A DNA stretch of 50,732 bases from JAWLHA01 sp041690535 (GTDB lineage: Bacteria > Pseudomonadota > Gammaproteobacteria > Thiohalomonadales > Thiohalomonadaceae), in contig JAWLHA010000031.1 in assembly GCA_041690535.1 (NCBI GenBank), forward strand, positions 1 through 50,732, read 5' to 3'. Below are positions 43,833-49,399 of the stretch, piece by piece. The notes under the pieces were generated by a model. The model ran no database searches. It was given only the letters and a program-made list of their open reading frames with translations, and was not told the origin of the DNA. The translations under genes and the position numbers were made by a program. The first letter of the stretch is position 1; each line of letters starts with the position of its first letter.

Positions 43833-43906
43833 TGGTTCCGGGCCAGGGACTCGAACTCCGCTCGCCTGATCCAAAGTCAGGTGTCCTACCAATAGACGAG
43901 CCCGGA
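43833..43906 (-). tRNA. tRNA-Gln(TTG)
   Basis: Stem CCTGA/TCAGG, loop CTTTGGA. Acceptor TCCGGGC/GCCCGGA; CCA encoded. Confidence 0.88.
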
Positions 43907-43915
43907 ATGGGTAAA

Positions 43916-43990
43916 TGGAGAGCTGGGCGGGATTCGAACCCGCGAAGAACGGTTTTGCAGACCGACGCCTTGCCCCTCAGCCACCAGCTC
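43916..43990 (-). tRNA. tRNA-Cys(GCA)
   Basis: Loop CTGCAAA; discriminator T, as expected for Cys; CCA encoded. Confidence 0.93.
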
Positions 43991-43991
43991 T

Positions 43992-44078
43992 TGGCGGAAG
44001 GCAGCGGAGTCGAACCGCCAACGGGGGACCGTTGCGCCGGGGTTCAAAGCCGGTTGCCGCCCAGCGGCCGTGCCTTCC
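43992..44078 (-). tRNA. tRNA-Ser(TGA)
   Basis: Long variable arm (CAACGG/CCGTTG) and discriminator G fit Ser. Loop TTTGAAC with a C-C mismatch at the base of the loop (31:39). Confidence 0.85.
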
Positions 44079-44085
44079 TTCAAAA

Positions 44086-44176
44086 TGGCGGAGAGGACAG
44101 GATTCGAACCTGCGTGACGGGAGCCCCGTCCATCTGCTTTCCAAGCAGCGCCGTTTGACCGCTCCGGCACCTCTCC
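44086..44176 (-). tRNA. tRNA-Ser(GGA)
   Basis: Loop TTGGAAA, long variable arm, acceptor GGAGAGG/CCTCTCC; CCA encoded. Confidence 0.9.
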
Positions 44177-44181
44177 AGGTT

Positions 44182-44258
44182 TGGTCTCTGTGGCCGGGTT
44201 CGAACCGACGACCTCGCCCTCCCGAAGGGCGCGCTCTTCCAGACTGAGCTACACAGAG
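44182..44258 (-). tRNA. tRNA-Pro(CGG)
   Basis: Loop TTCGGGA between CGCCC and GGGCG; body nearly identical to tRNA-Pro(GGG). Confidence 0.92.
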
Positions 44259-44265
44259 AAATGAT

Positions 44266-44355
44266 TGGCGGAAGAGAAGGGATTCGAACCCTTGTGCCCT
44301 TCTCAGGGCGCACTCCTTAGCAGGGAGGCCGCTTTGACCGCTCGCGCACTCTTCC
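44266..44355 (-). tRNA. tRNA-Ser(GCT)
   Basis: Loop CTGCTAA, long variable arm, discriminator G, CCA encoded. Confidence 0.92.
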
Positions 44356-44370
44356 AAAGTCTGTGAAAGT

Positions 44371-44446
44371 TGGTTGCCGCTGCCGGAATCGAACCGACCA
44401 CATCCCACTTGTAAGGAGGGCGCTCTACCGTCTGAGCTAAGCGGCA
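44371..44446 (-). tRNA. tRNA-Val(TAC)
   Basis: Loop CTTACAA; one T-T mismatch in the anticodon stem; CCA encoded. Confidence 0.88.
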
Positions 44447-44452
44447 TCAATT

Positions 44453-44530
44453 TGGTACCCACCCCCGGAGTCGAACCGGGACGCCACTGAGTCTGAATCA
44501 GCGAGGTATTCCAATTCCCGTCAGGCGGGC
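44453..44530 (-). tRNA. tRNA-Leu(CAG), short variable arm
   Basis: Stem GCTGA/TCAGT, loop TTCAGAC. D loop is Leu-like but the long variable arm of Leu tRNAs is missing. Identity therefore less certain. Confidence 0.65.
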
Positions 44531-44536
44531 TTTAGC

Positions 44537-44612
44537 TGGTGGTGATGGCGGGAGACGATCCCGCGACCTCCGGGTTATGAGTCCGGCGCTCTGCCAACTG
44601 AGCTACATCACC
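44537..44612 (-). tRNA. tRNA-Met(CAT), elongator-like
   Basis: Loop CTCATAA, acceptor GGTGATG. T loop is ATCGTCT rather than TTCGANN. Could be Ile2 if its C34 is lysidinylated. Confidence 0.82.
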
Positions 44613-44616
44613 GCAA

Positions 44617-44702
44617 TGGTGCGCGAGGCGGGGATCGAACCCGCACGTTCAGGGAACACCAAGCTCTCAACCTGGTCTGTCTACCGGTTCCAGCACTCAC
44701 GC
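44617..44702 (-). tRNA. tRNA-Leu(GAG)
   Basis: Stem CCAGG/CTTGG, loop TTGAGAG, long variable arm; CCA encoded. Confidence 0.9.
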
Positions 44703-44711
44703 AGGACTGAC

Positions 44712-44788
44712 TGGCGCCCCCGGAGGGATTCGAACCCCCACAGGTCGGGATAGAAGCCCGGTGCCCAGTCCAGTTAGGCGTCGGGGGC
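44712..44788 (-). tRNA. tRNA-Arg(TCT)
   Basis: Loop CTTCTAT; acceptor GCCCCCG; CCA encoded. Confidence 0.9.
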
Positions 44789-44794
44789 GGCGCT

Positions 44795-44884
44795 TGGCGG
44801 AGAGAGAGGGATTCGAACCCTCGTGGCGTCAAGGCGCCCATCTGCTTTCGAGGCAGCGCCGTTTGCCCGCTCCGGCACCTCTCC
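44795..44884 (-). tRNA. tRNA-Ser(CGA)
   Basis: Loop CTCGAAA, long variable arm; body close to tRNA-Ser(GGA). Confidence 0.92.
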
Positions 44885-44890
44885 GTTGTT

Positions 44891-44968
44891 TGGCATCCCT
44901 GGGAGGATTTGAACCCCCGACCTACCGGTTCGTAGCCGGTCGCTCTGTCCGGGCTGAGCTACAGGGAC
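44891..44968 (-). tRNA. tRNA-Arg(ACG)
   Basis: Stem ACCGG/CCGGT, loop CTACGAA; CCA encoded. Confidence 0.92.
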
Positions 44969-44979
44969 ATGGTCGATGT

Positions 44980-45057
44980 TGGTGCCCTCGGCCCGATTCG
45001 AACGGGCGACCTTCGGTGTCGGAGACCGATGCGCTATCCGGGCTGCGCTACGAGGGC
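44980..45057 (-). tRNA. tRNA-Arg(CCG)
   Basis: Stem TCGGT/ACCGA, loop CTCCGAC; acceptor GCCCTCG. Confidence 0.92.
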
Positions 45058-45065
45058 GGAGGATT

Positions 45066-45141
45066 TGGAGCTGCCTGCCGGTCTCGAACCGGCCACCTGC
45101 GGTTTACGAGGCCGCTGCTCTACCCGATGAGCTAAGGCAGC
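45066..45141 (-). tRNA. tRNA-Thr(CGT)
   Basis: Loop CTCGTAA; discriminator T, as in Thr tRNAs; CCA encoded. Confidence 0.9.
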
Positions 45142-45146
45142 GTATA

Positions 45147-45222
45147 TGGGGTGACTGAGGAGAATCGAACTCCCGCCCCCGGAGCCACAATCCGGTGCTC
45201 TGCCGACTGAGCTACAGTCACC
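45147..45222 (-). tRNA. tRNA-His(GTG)
   Basis: Loop TTGTGGC; eight-bp acceptor including the G-1:C73 pair specific to His. Confidence 0.94.
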
Positions 45223-45228
45223 ACTGTT

Positions 45229-45304
45229 TGGTGCGGGCGGAGGGCAACGATCCCCCAACCTCCCGGTTAAAAGCCGGATGCTCTGCCAGTTGAGCTACGG
45301 GCCA
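45229..45304 (-). tRNA. tRNA-Lys(TTT), acceptor poorly paired
   Basis: Loop CTTTTAA. Only three of seven acceptor pairs form and the T loop is ATCGTTG. Possibly degenerate or chimeric. Confidence 0.6.
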
Positions 45305-45309
45305 GTTGA

Positions 45310-45386
45310 TGGTCTGCGTGGAGGGATTCGAACCCCCGGCCTCCGGGTTCCAGGCCCGGTCGTCTACCAGACTGACTTACACGCAG
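45310..45386 (-). tRNA. tRNA-Pro(TGG), C33
   Basis: Perfect stem CCGGG/CCCGG with loop CCTGGAA; C at position 33 instead of the near-universal T. Acceptor CTGCGTG. Confidence 0.75.
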
Positions 45387-45392
45387 GTTGTA

Positions 45393-45469
45393 TGGTTGCC
45401 CCGGCCGGTTCCGACCCGGCGGCCTCACCCTTATCAGGGGTGCGCTCTATCCAACTGAGCTACGGGGCA
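45393..45469 (-). tRNA. tRNA-Ile(GAT)
   Basis: Stem CACCC/GGGTG, loop CTGATAA. T loop GTCGGAA is unusual. Confidence 0.85.
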
Positions 45470-45477
45470 AAAAGAAG

Positions 45478-45553
45478 TGGAGCTGACTGTCGGGCTCGAA
45501 CCGACGACCGCCGGGTTACAAAGCCGGTGCTCTGCCAACTGAGCTAAGCCAGC
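45478..45553 (-). tRNA. tRNA-Thr(TGT)
   Basis: Loop TTTGTAA with a C-C mismatch below it; discriminator T; acceptor GCTGGCT. Confidence 0.85.
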
Positions 45554-45563
45554 GCGTTGGATT

Positions 45564-45639
45564 TGGCGCCCCGGACGGGTTTCGATCCCGCTGCCTCCGC
45601 CTTGACAGGGCGGTGCTCTCCCGATTGAGCTACCAGGGC
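45564..45639 (-). tRNA. tRNA-Asp(GTC)
   Basis: Stem CCGCC/GGCGG, loop CTGTCAA; discriminator G as in Asp. Confidence 0.92.
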
Positions 45640-45643
45640 ATGT

Positions 45644-45726
45644 TGGTCGGCGTGGCAGGAGGGCTACCCTGCATCCTCCGGACAAGGCGCCTTGTCCGGC
45701 CGCTCGCCACTTTGAGCGACACACCG
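45644..45726 (-). ncRNA. tRNA-like element with palindromic anticodon arm
   Basis: Minus strand. Perfect acceptor CGGTGTG/CACGCCG with one G-U pair, D stem GCTC/GAGC, T-arm-like GCAGG/CCTGC and CCA end. The anticodon arm is replaced by a perfect palindrome (arm CCGGACAAGGC at 45678-45699) that offers no seven-base loop with T33. Confidence 0.6.
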
Positions 45727-45732
45727 TTTGCA

Positions 45733-45818
45733 TGGCGGGCTGAGAGGGATTCGAACCCCCAGTGTCCTCTCGGACGGCGGTTTTGGAGACCGCTGCGCTG
45801 CCATTACGCGATCAGCCC
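45733..45818 (-). tRNA. tRNA-Trp(CCA) with long variable arm
   Basis: Stem GCGGT/ACCGC, loop CTCCAAA. Variable region of 16 nt with stem GTCC/GGAC, a feature of Ser, Leu and Tyr tRNAs, not Trp. Discriminator G. Confidence 0.75.
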
Positions 45819-45819
45819 G

Positions 45820-45893
45820 TAGCGGAGGCCGGATTCGAACCGACGATCTCCGGCGCATGAAGCCGGCGGGGACAGCCGCTCCCCTACTCCGCA
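45820..45893 (-). tRNA. tRNA-Met(CAT), initiator-like, no CCA
   Basis: Loop TTCATGC; first acceptor pair T1-T72 is mismatched as in initiator tRNAs, and the T arm matches fMet. CCA is not encoded. Confidence 0.75.
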
Positions 45894-45895
45894 AA

Positions 45896-45972
45896 TGGTG
45901 CATTGGGCCGGGGTTGAACCGGCGACGCCCGGCTTTTCAGGCCGGCGCTCTACCACGCTGAGCTACCAATGC
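45896..45972 (-). tRNA. tRNA-Phe(GAA)
   Basis: Stem CCGGC/GCCGG, loop CTGAAAA; acceptor GCATTGG; CCA encoded. Confidence 0.94.
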
Positions 45973-45985
45973 AGTGAAAAGAAAA

Positions 45986-46070
45986 TGGAGCTGCTGACGG
46001 GGATCGAACCCGCAAGCCCAAGGGCGCCAGCTTGAAAGGCTGGTGACGTTACCAGTTGGTCTACAGCAGC
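45986..46070 (-). tRNA. tRNA-Glu(TTC)-type with long variable arm
   Basis: Stem CCAGC/GCTGG, loop CTTTCAA. Variable region of 13 nt with GCCC/GGGC stem and discriminator T, both unusual for Glu. Confidence 0.7.
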
Positions 46071-46328
46071 ATTGACGCCGAGAAGCTCGGCGGAGCATCG
46101 CTCTACCACACCTTCGGGTCGAACCCGCCCCAGGGCGTTGGTACTTTGGCGCAACGACAACTTGGTGCCGCTGATCCGCTGCGCTGCGGACCCCAACTTA
46201 CCCGCCTACCTATTGCGCGTTGGGCGGGCTGCGCCAAAAATGGAGCCGAGTGCAGGGCTTCGCCTGCGGTGTCTCGAACGCCCGCCGAGCCGGGCACACC
46301 TCCTGACGCGCAGGAACTCGACATTGCC
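46071..46328. other. 258-bp gap in the tRNA array
   Basis: Fragments look tRNA-derived (CTCTACCACAC and GGTCGAACCC near 46101-46126), but no cloverleaf can be completed. No convincing ORF. Confidence 0.5.
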
Positions 46329-46404
46329 TGGTGGAACCGGTGGGAGTCGAACCCACGGCCTCCGCATTGCAAGTGCGGCGCTCTCCCAACTGAGCTACGG
46401 CCCC
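46329..46404 (-). tRNA. tRNA-Ala(TGC)
   Basis: Loop CTTGCAA, acceptor carries the G3-U70 pair that marks Ala; CCA encoded. Confidence 0.94.
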
Positions 46405-46410
46405 TTCGAG

Positions 46411-46486
46411 TGGTGGAACCAGCCGGCCTCGAACCGGCGACCTTCGGCGTGCCACGCCGATGCTCTCCCAACTGAGCTATGGCCCC
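46411..46486 (-). tRNA. tRNA-Ala(GGC)
   Basis: Stem TCGGC/GCCGA, loop GTGGCAC, acceptor like the preceding tRNA-Ala. Confidence 0.93.
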
Positions 46487-46596
46487 GAAAAAAGTGGTTG
46501 TGGAGGCGAGGGTGATACAGTGCCTCGACGCCGAGGTGAGTGCATCATTGGGCGGTCTCTCTCCGCCTCCCCCTGATTCCTCTTCACAACACGAAT

Positions 46597-46671
46597 TGGC
46601 TGGCATGGCGGGACTCGAACCCGCATTCAAGCGATTAACAGTCGCTCCGCCTACCGATGGCGCACATGCCA
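46597..46671 (-). tRNA. tRNA-Asn(GTT)
   Basis: Stem AGCGA/TCGCT, loop CTGTTAA; discriminator G. The 110 nt before it (46487-46596) hold a stem GGAGGCG/CGCCTCC but no complete tRNA. Confidence 0.9.
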
Positions 46672-46678
46672 AGCGATT

Positions 46679-46764
46679 TGGTGGGCAGGGAGGGACTTGA
46701 ACCCCCAAGGCCAGAGGCAGCCGGGTTACAGCCGGCGACGCTACCAATTACGCTCTACCTACCC
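46679..46764 (-). tRNA. tRNA-Tyr(GTA)
   Basis: Stem GCCGG/CCGGC, loop CTGTAAC, long variable arm as expected for Tyr. Confidence 0.93.
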
Positions 46765-46766
46765 AG

Positions 46767-46916
46767 TGAATGCGCTTTCGAGGGAATGGCTGGGTTTTCA
46801 CCAGCAACAGGCGGCTCCACCTGCCAGTCATTCCGGCCCCTACGCCGTAGCCATCGACGATACTCACCGGACGTGCCGTAGATTCGATCACCACGGCGTC
46901 ATTCCCCGAAAGCACA
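46767..46916. repeat. Inverted-repeat element inside the array
   Basis: TGCGCTTTCGAGGGAATG (46767) is inverted at about 46898-46916 (CATTCCCCGAAAGCACA) with few mismatches. Between the arms lie smaller stems (TACGCCGTA). Not a tRNA. Confidence 0.6.
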
Positions 46917-46927
46917 CTCGTAATTCT

Positions 46928-47002
46928 TGGAGCGGGTGATGGGACTCGAACCCACAACCTACGGCATGGCAACCCGTTGCTCTACCACTGAGCTACACCC
47001 GC
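46928..47002 (-). tRNA. tRNA-Gly(GCC)
   Basis: Loop TTGCCAT with a G-G mismatch below it; acceptor GCGGGTG, discriminator T. Confidence 0.9.
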
Positions 47003-47005
47003 GAA

Positions 47006-47081
47006 TGGAGCGGAAAACGGGGCTCGAACCCGTGACCTACTGCTTGGAAGGCAGCCGCTCTACCAACTGAGCTATTTCCGC
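47006..47081 (-). tRNA. tRNA-Gly(TCC)
   Basis: Loop CTTCCAA; acceptor GCGGAAA; first tRNA of the minus-strand transcript. Confidence 0.93.
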
Positions 47082-47084
47082 AAT

Positions 47085-47130
47085 GGCAGGCGGGGAGCTA
47101 GAGAAGCGTCCATCGCCCCTCGCCTGCCGT
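47085..47130 (-). ncRNA. Leader stem of the tRNA array
   Basis: GGCAGGCG at one side pairs with CGCCTGCC at the other, enclosing about 30 nt. Possible RNase III-type processing stem ahead of the first tRNA. Confidence 0.5.
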
Positions 47131-47132
47131 AT

Positions 47133-47158
47133 GGCAATCCTGATTGTTAAAGAGCTTC
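47133..47158 (-). promoter_or_regulatory. boxA-like antitermination site and right inverted repeat
   Basis: Minus strand reads GCTCTTTAACAAT (47143-47155), matching the rRNA-operon boxA core, at the head of the tRNA array. It is also the right inverted repeat matching 43678-43702. Confidence 0.7.
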
Positions 47159-47189
47159 TCCCCGGAACTTGCCTGGGAGCGGGGCAATA

Positions 47190-47226
47190 AAAAACCCCGG
47201 TCGACTTTGCAGTCCTACCGGGGTTT
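47190..47226. terminator. Bidirectional terminator
   Basis: AAAACCCCGGT ... ACCGGGGTTTT, with A and T tracts for both strands. It separates the array from the structured region to its right. Confidence 0.85.
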
Positions 47227-47429
47227 TCTGACCCTTTGGGGTCTCGCGGTAGGGCTGTTTTTCTTGGCCCTCCGCGCTTGTTGCTTCGGAAGGCTAGGTC
47301 ACGCCAATAAACCCAAGTTCATAACTGGGGTTCTGCGCGGGGCAGGTATCCGTATTGCCATGACGCACGGAGGCGACGGCGCAGGCGGATTGCCAGCGCA
47401 GCGATGCGTTCCTCGGTGATGTCATGGTG
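47227..47429 (-). other. Gene-end remnant
   Basis: One minus frame (stop near 47318) reads HDITEERIAALAIRLRRRL then ASWQYGYLPRAEPQL, which looks like a true protein C-terminus, but no start codon in frame is found. AGGAG and an ATG in another frame sit at its head (about 47445). Confidence 0.35.
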
Positions 47430-47800
47430 GTCGGTTTCATTTAAGAACTCCTGCGCCGGAAGCCTCGCCGTTCACGGCGGGGGATGAGGCGCTGCTGGTG
47501 TATACAAAAAGTGCCGGTCTTTCCCGGCTGTCAGCCCTTACGGGCCTTGTAACGCGCACCTTGCGGTGCATCTCCCCTCGGGAATGTCACGAACCGGCTC
47601 CCGCTTGCGCGGCGGTCAGAACCTTCGGCGCTTTGCCTTTCACCAGCATGATCCCAACCTTCCAGGGTCCGGGACTGAGGAAGCATCCCGGAGTGGGTCT
47701 TGACGACCTGTTCGTAACGTAGCCGGTTGGTTACGGCTCTCCCTGGTCAACCCAGCCTGCTTTCACAAGCTCCGGCCTTTAGGCCGGGGTAGTTGACCGT
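47430..47800 (-). ncRNA. Structured noncoding region, IS200/IS605-end-like
   Basis: Series of hairpins without an ORF, including CCGGCCTTTAGGCCGG (47775-47790) followed by GTAGTTGAC, GCCCTTACGGGC (47528-47540), GCACCTTGCGGTGC (47559-47572) and CGCCGTTCACGGCG (47468-47481). This recalls terminal regions and guide RNAs of IS200/IS605-type elements. No TnpA, TnpB or IscB gene is seen. Assignment is from pattern memory only. Confidence 0.4.
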
Positions 47801-47857
47801 CTTTACTCTACTTGGTCGTTAGCGCATCCGAGAGCGGATGCTGATTCGTTGTGTGGT

Positions 47858-47885
47858 ACTATACGCCACATTTTCAAATATGCAA
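47858..47885 (-). promoter_or_regulatory. Minus-strand sigma-70-like promoter
   Basis: Minus strand TTGCAT (47880-47885), 16 nt, TATAGT (47858-47863). Points into the structured noncoding region and toward the tRNA array. Confidence 0.55.
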
Positions 47886-47894
47886 ACTTTTTTT

Positions 47895-47905
47895 CAAGAT
47901 TCTTG
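47895..47905. promoter_or_regulatory. Operator candidate
   Basis: Perfect dyad CAAGATTCTTG just before the XRE gene; a likely autoregulation site. Confidence 0.5.
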
Positions 47906-47915
47906 ATATTGTCAG

Positions 47916-48536
47916 ATGACCCAGAAACGCAAGAAAGACCCTGCGGCCGTGCAGGCAGGCGCCCGCATCAAACAGGCCCGGCAAATGGCGGGTTTCGGTA
48001 CCCAAGCGGACCTGAATGCCACCCTTACCACGAAGTATGGGTGGAGCACCGGGCGGCTGGGCAACTATGAGTCAGGCCACTCCTATCCTGGGCCGGACGA
48101 TTTCGTGGTGCTCGCCACCGAGACCCATACCTCCGAATGCTGGCTTGCTTTTGGTGTCGGGCCGATCCGCGCCAGAGAGCGGGACCAGCAGGCGATCCGC
48201 CACCAGAACCTGGTCCACTCGGTCAATGCCCTCCTCAAGGGGCCGCCACAAGCCTACGAAGAGTTCCTCAGCGCGGCGGAGTCCAATGCTGAGGCCATCC
48301 GGAAATACCTCGATAACCCGTTCAGGCGCATCGGCGACCGCCAAGCAAGGCGGTTCGAGCGTGCCCTGGGGCGGGGCAAGGGATGGATGGATGAACAGCA
48401 CATCGACATCGATCCGGTTTGCAACCAGTTCCCGGATGACCTGCGCGAGATCATGGAAATCTACTCCAACCTGGAGGCTGGCGAACGGCGGAAACTGCTC
48501 GGGATTGCGCGGCTACTCGGTAAGGGGGAGTCCTGA
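47916..48536 (+). CDS. XRE-family helix-turn-helix regulator
   Basis: 206 aa. Helix-turn-helix at about residues 10-70 (GARIKQARQMAGFGTQADLN ... YGWSTGRLGNYESGHSYP), followed by a helical C-terminal domain without a LexA-type peptidase. Dyad CAAGATTCTTG lies just upstream and a divergent promoter faces away, so it may control both directions. GTCAG precedes ATG 47916, a weak ribosome site. Followed at once by a leader split by an inserted gene. Confidence 0.88.
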   Translation: MTQKRKKDPAAVQAGARIKQARQMAGFGTQADLNATLTTKYGWSTGRLGNYESGHSYPGPDDFVVLATETHTSECWLAFGVGPIRARERDQQAIRHQNLVHSVNALLKGPPQAYEEFLSAAESNAEAIRKYLDNPFRRIGDRQARRFERALGRGKGWMDEQHIDIDPVCNQFPDDLREIMEIYSNLEAGERRKLLGIARLLGKGES

Positions 48537-48555
48537 TAATGGAACCCCGTTCCCC

Positions 48556-48575
48556 TTTCACTCCCCCGGTATGTC
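48556..48575 (+). promoter_or_regulatory. Split cassette leader
   Basis: TTTCAC 48556-48561 and TATGTC 48570-48575 (spacer 8) are intact, but the hairpin part is replaced by an attC-like site and a foreign gene. GAGAACCGATG reappears at 48938-48948. Confidence 0.75.
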
Positions 48576-48583
48576 GGTATGAA

Positions 48584-48647
48584 AGCCAACGTTGGCGCTA
48601 ACGCGCCGTAGCGAAGCGGAGGTCGCAGTTGAGCGGCCTTGTTAGGC
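48584..48647 (+). other. attC-like recombination site
   Basis: GCGCTAAC (48595-48602) and GTTAGGC (48641-48647) are inverse 7-bp core-type sites around an imperfect stem, as in integron attC sites. The gene start follows 13 nt after GTTAGGC, as usual for cassettes. Confidence 0.6.
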
Positions 48648-48660
48648 ATTGGAGGTTGAT

Positions 48661-48921
48661 ATGTATGACATCCCTGAATCCACAGAAGAGCTTTTTACTA
48701 ACGGCGAGCGTAGCTACAGCATTACAGATCCAGAACAAAGCGGAGACAACATTTTCGCTATGAACCTGTTTCTTGAGTGCGTCGGAGTGCCGGCCGAAAT
48801 AGTTGAGTGCGACGGAACACAGGTGACGCTGTTCGATGGGAAGCGCCGCATCGTGATTGATAGCGGAGGGCTTGGCGACTTCCATCTTCATGGGTATGAC
48901 GTGACAGTTTTGGATGCCTAA
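48661..48921 (+). CDS. Integron-cassette-like gene, unknown product
   Basis: 86-90 aa acidic protein (MYDIPESTEELFTNGERS ... LHGYDVTVLDA). TGGAGGTTGAT precedes the ATG. The stop codon lies inside GCCTAAC (48916-48922), the usual start of an attC, but the rest of that attC is missing. No family recognised. Confidence 0.75.
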   Translation: MYDIPESTEELFTNGERSYSITDPEQSGDNIFAMNLFLECVGVPAEIVECDGTQVTLFDGKRRIVIDSGGLGDFHLHGYDVTVLDA

Positions 48922-48931
48922 CATCCTGTTG

Positions 48932-48971
48932 GTTCCCGAGAACCGATGCGAGTAGTAGTTCCTTCATTCAC
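48932..48971 (+). repeat. Conserved 3' module shared with the left end of the window
   Basis: CCGAGAACCGATGCGAGTAG ... and on to the terminator matches 51-92 (CCGAGAACCGATGTGAGTGG ...) at most positions. No conserved ORF. Confidence 0.8.
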
Positions 48972-49001
48972 CAGCCCCTCTTTTGAGGGGCTTTCTTTTT
49001 T
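48972..49001 (+). terminator. Terminator, type A
   Basis: GCCCCTC TTTT GAGGGGC then TTTCTTTTTTC. Confidence 0.92.
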
Positions 49002-49040
49002 CGGCCTCTCAACCATGCACGTCCCTGTGCGGTCGCTCTC

Positions 49041-49247
49041 TTAGCCCTTCACGAACTCCACGCCGTGCTTAAACCAGTTCACTGCCTCAGCGGTGTTTCC
49101 GATATCCAAAGCGGCCATGACGTGAGCGAGCCCACCTACGGCTTCATCTCTCGTCACATCGCCGGCCTTGTGAGCGTTAAGCACGTCCTCTAGGAACTGG
49201 GTCATCGTCTCATGATCTTCGGTTGTCAATTTGCCTGATCTAGGCAT
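49041..49247 (-). CDS. Small hypothetical protein
   Basis: 68 aa, helical (HETMTQFLEDVLNAHKAGDV; GGLAHVMAALDIGNTAEAV). AGAGGACA precedes ATG 49247. No cassette leader and no clear terminator. The gap 49248-49324 holds no other gene; a 12-bp palindrome GCACAACTGTGC lies in the gap. No family recognised. Confidence 0.7.
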   Translation of the reverse strand: MPRSGKLTTEDHETMTQFLEDVLNAHKAGDVTRDEAVGGLAHVMAALDIGNTAEAVNWFKHGVEFVKG

Positions 49248-49324
49248 CTTTCTGTCCTCTGTTTGTGGTTGTCAGATAAACGGTGGCGTGAAATTCCACC
49301 CGGAATAACGTGTAGCACAGTTGT

Positions 49325-49356
49325 GCAAAAAAGAAACCCCCGAACGAGCCGGGGGC
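49325..49356 (-). terminator. Terminator of the ribonucleotide-reductase fragment
   Basis: Minus strand CCCCCGG CTCGT TCGGGGG then TTTCTTTTTTG. Confidence 0.9.
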
Positions 49357-49399
49357 TGGTGAATTGTAAAAACGAGTGTTAGAACAAGAGGTTAGGCGG

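Noticed and set aside
43832..46747. Many ORFs across the tRNA array on both strands
   Set aside because: They are by-products of tRNA sequence (repeated S-N-P-R-R motifs from TTCGAACCC) and do not have ribosome sites.
47144..47419. 91-aa plus-strand ORF right of the tRNA array
   Set aside because: It crosses the bidirectional terminator and the boxA region and lacks a ribosome site.
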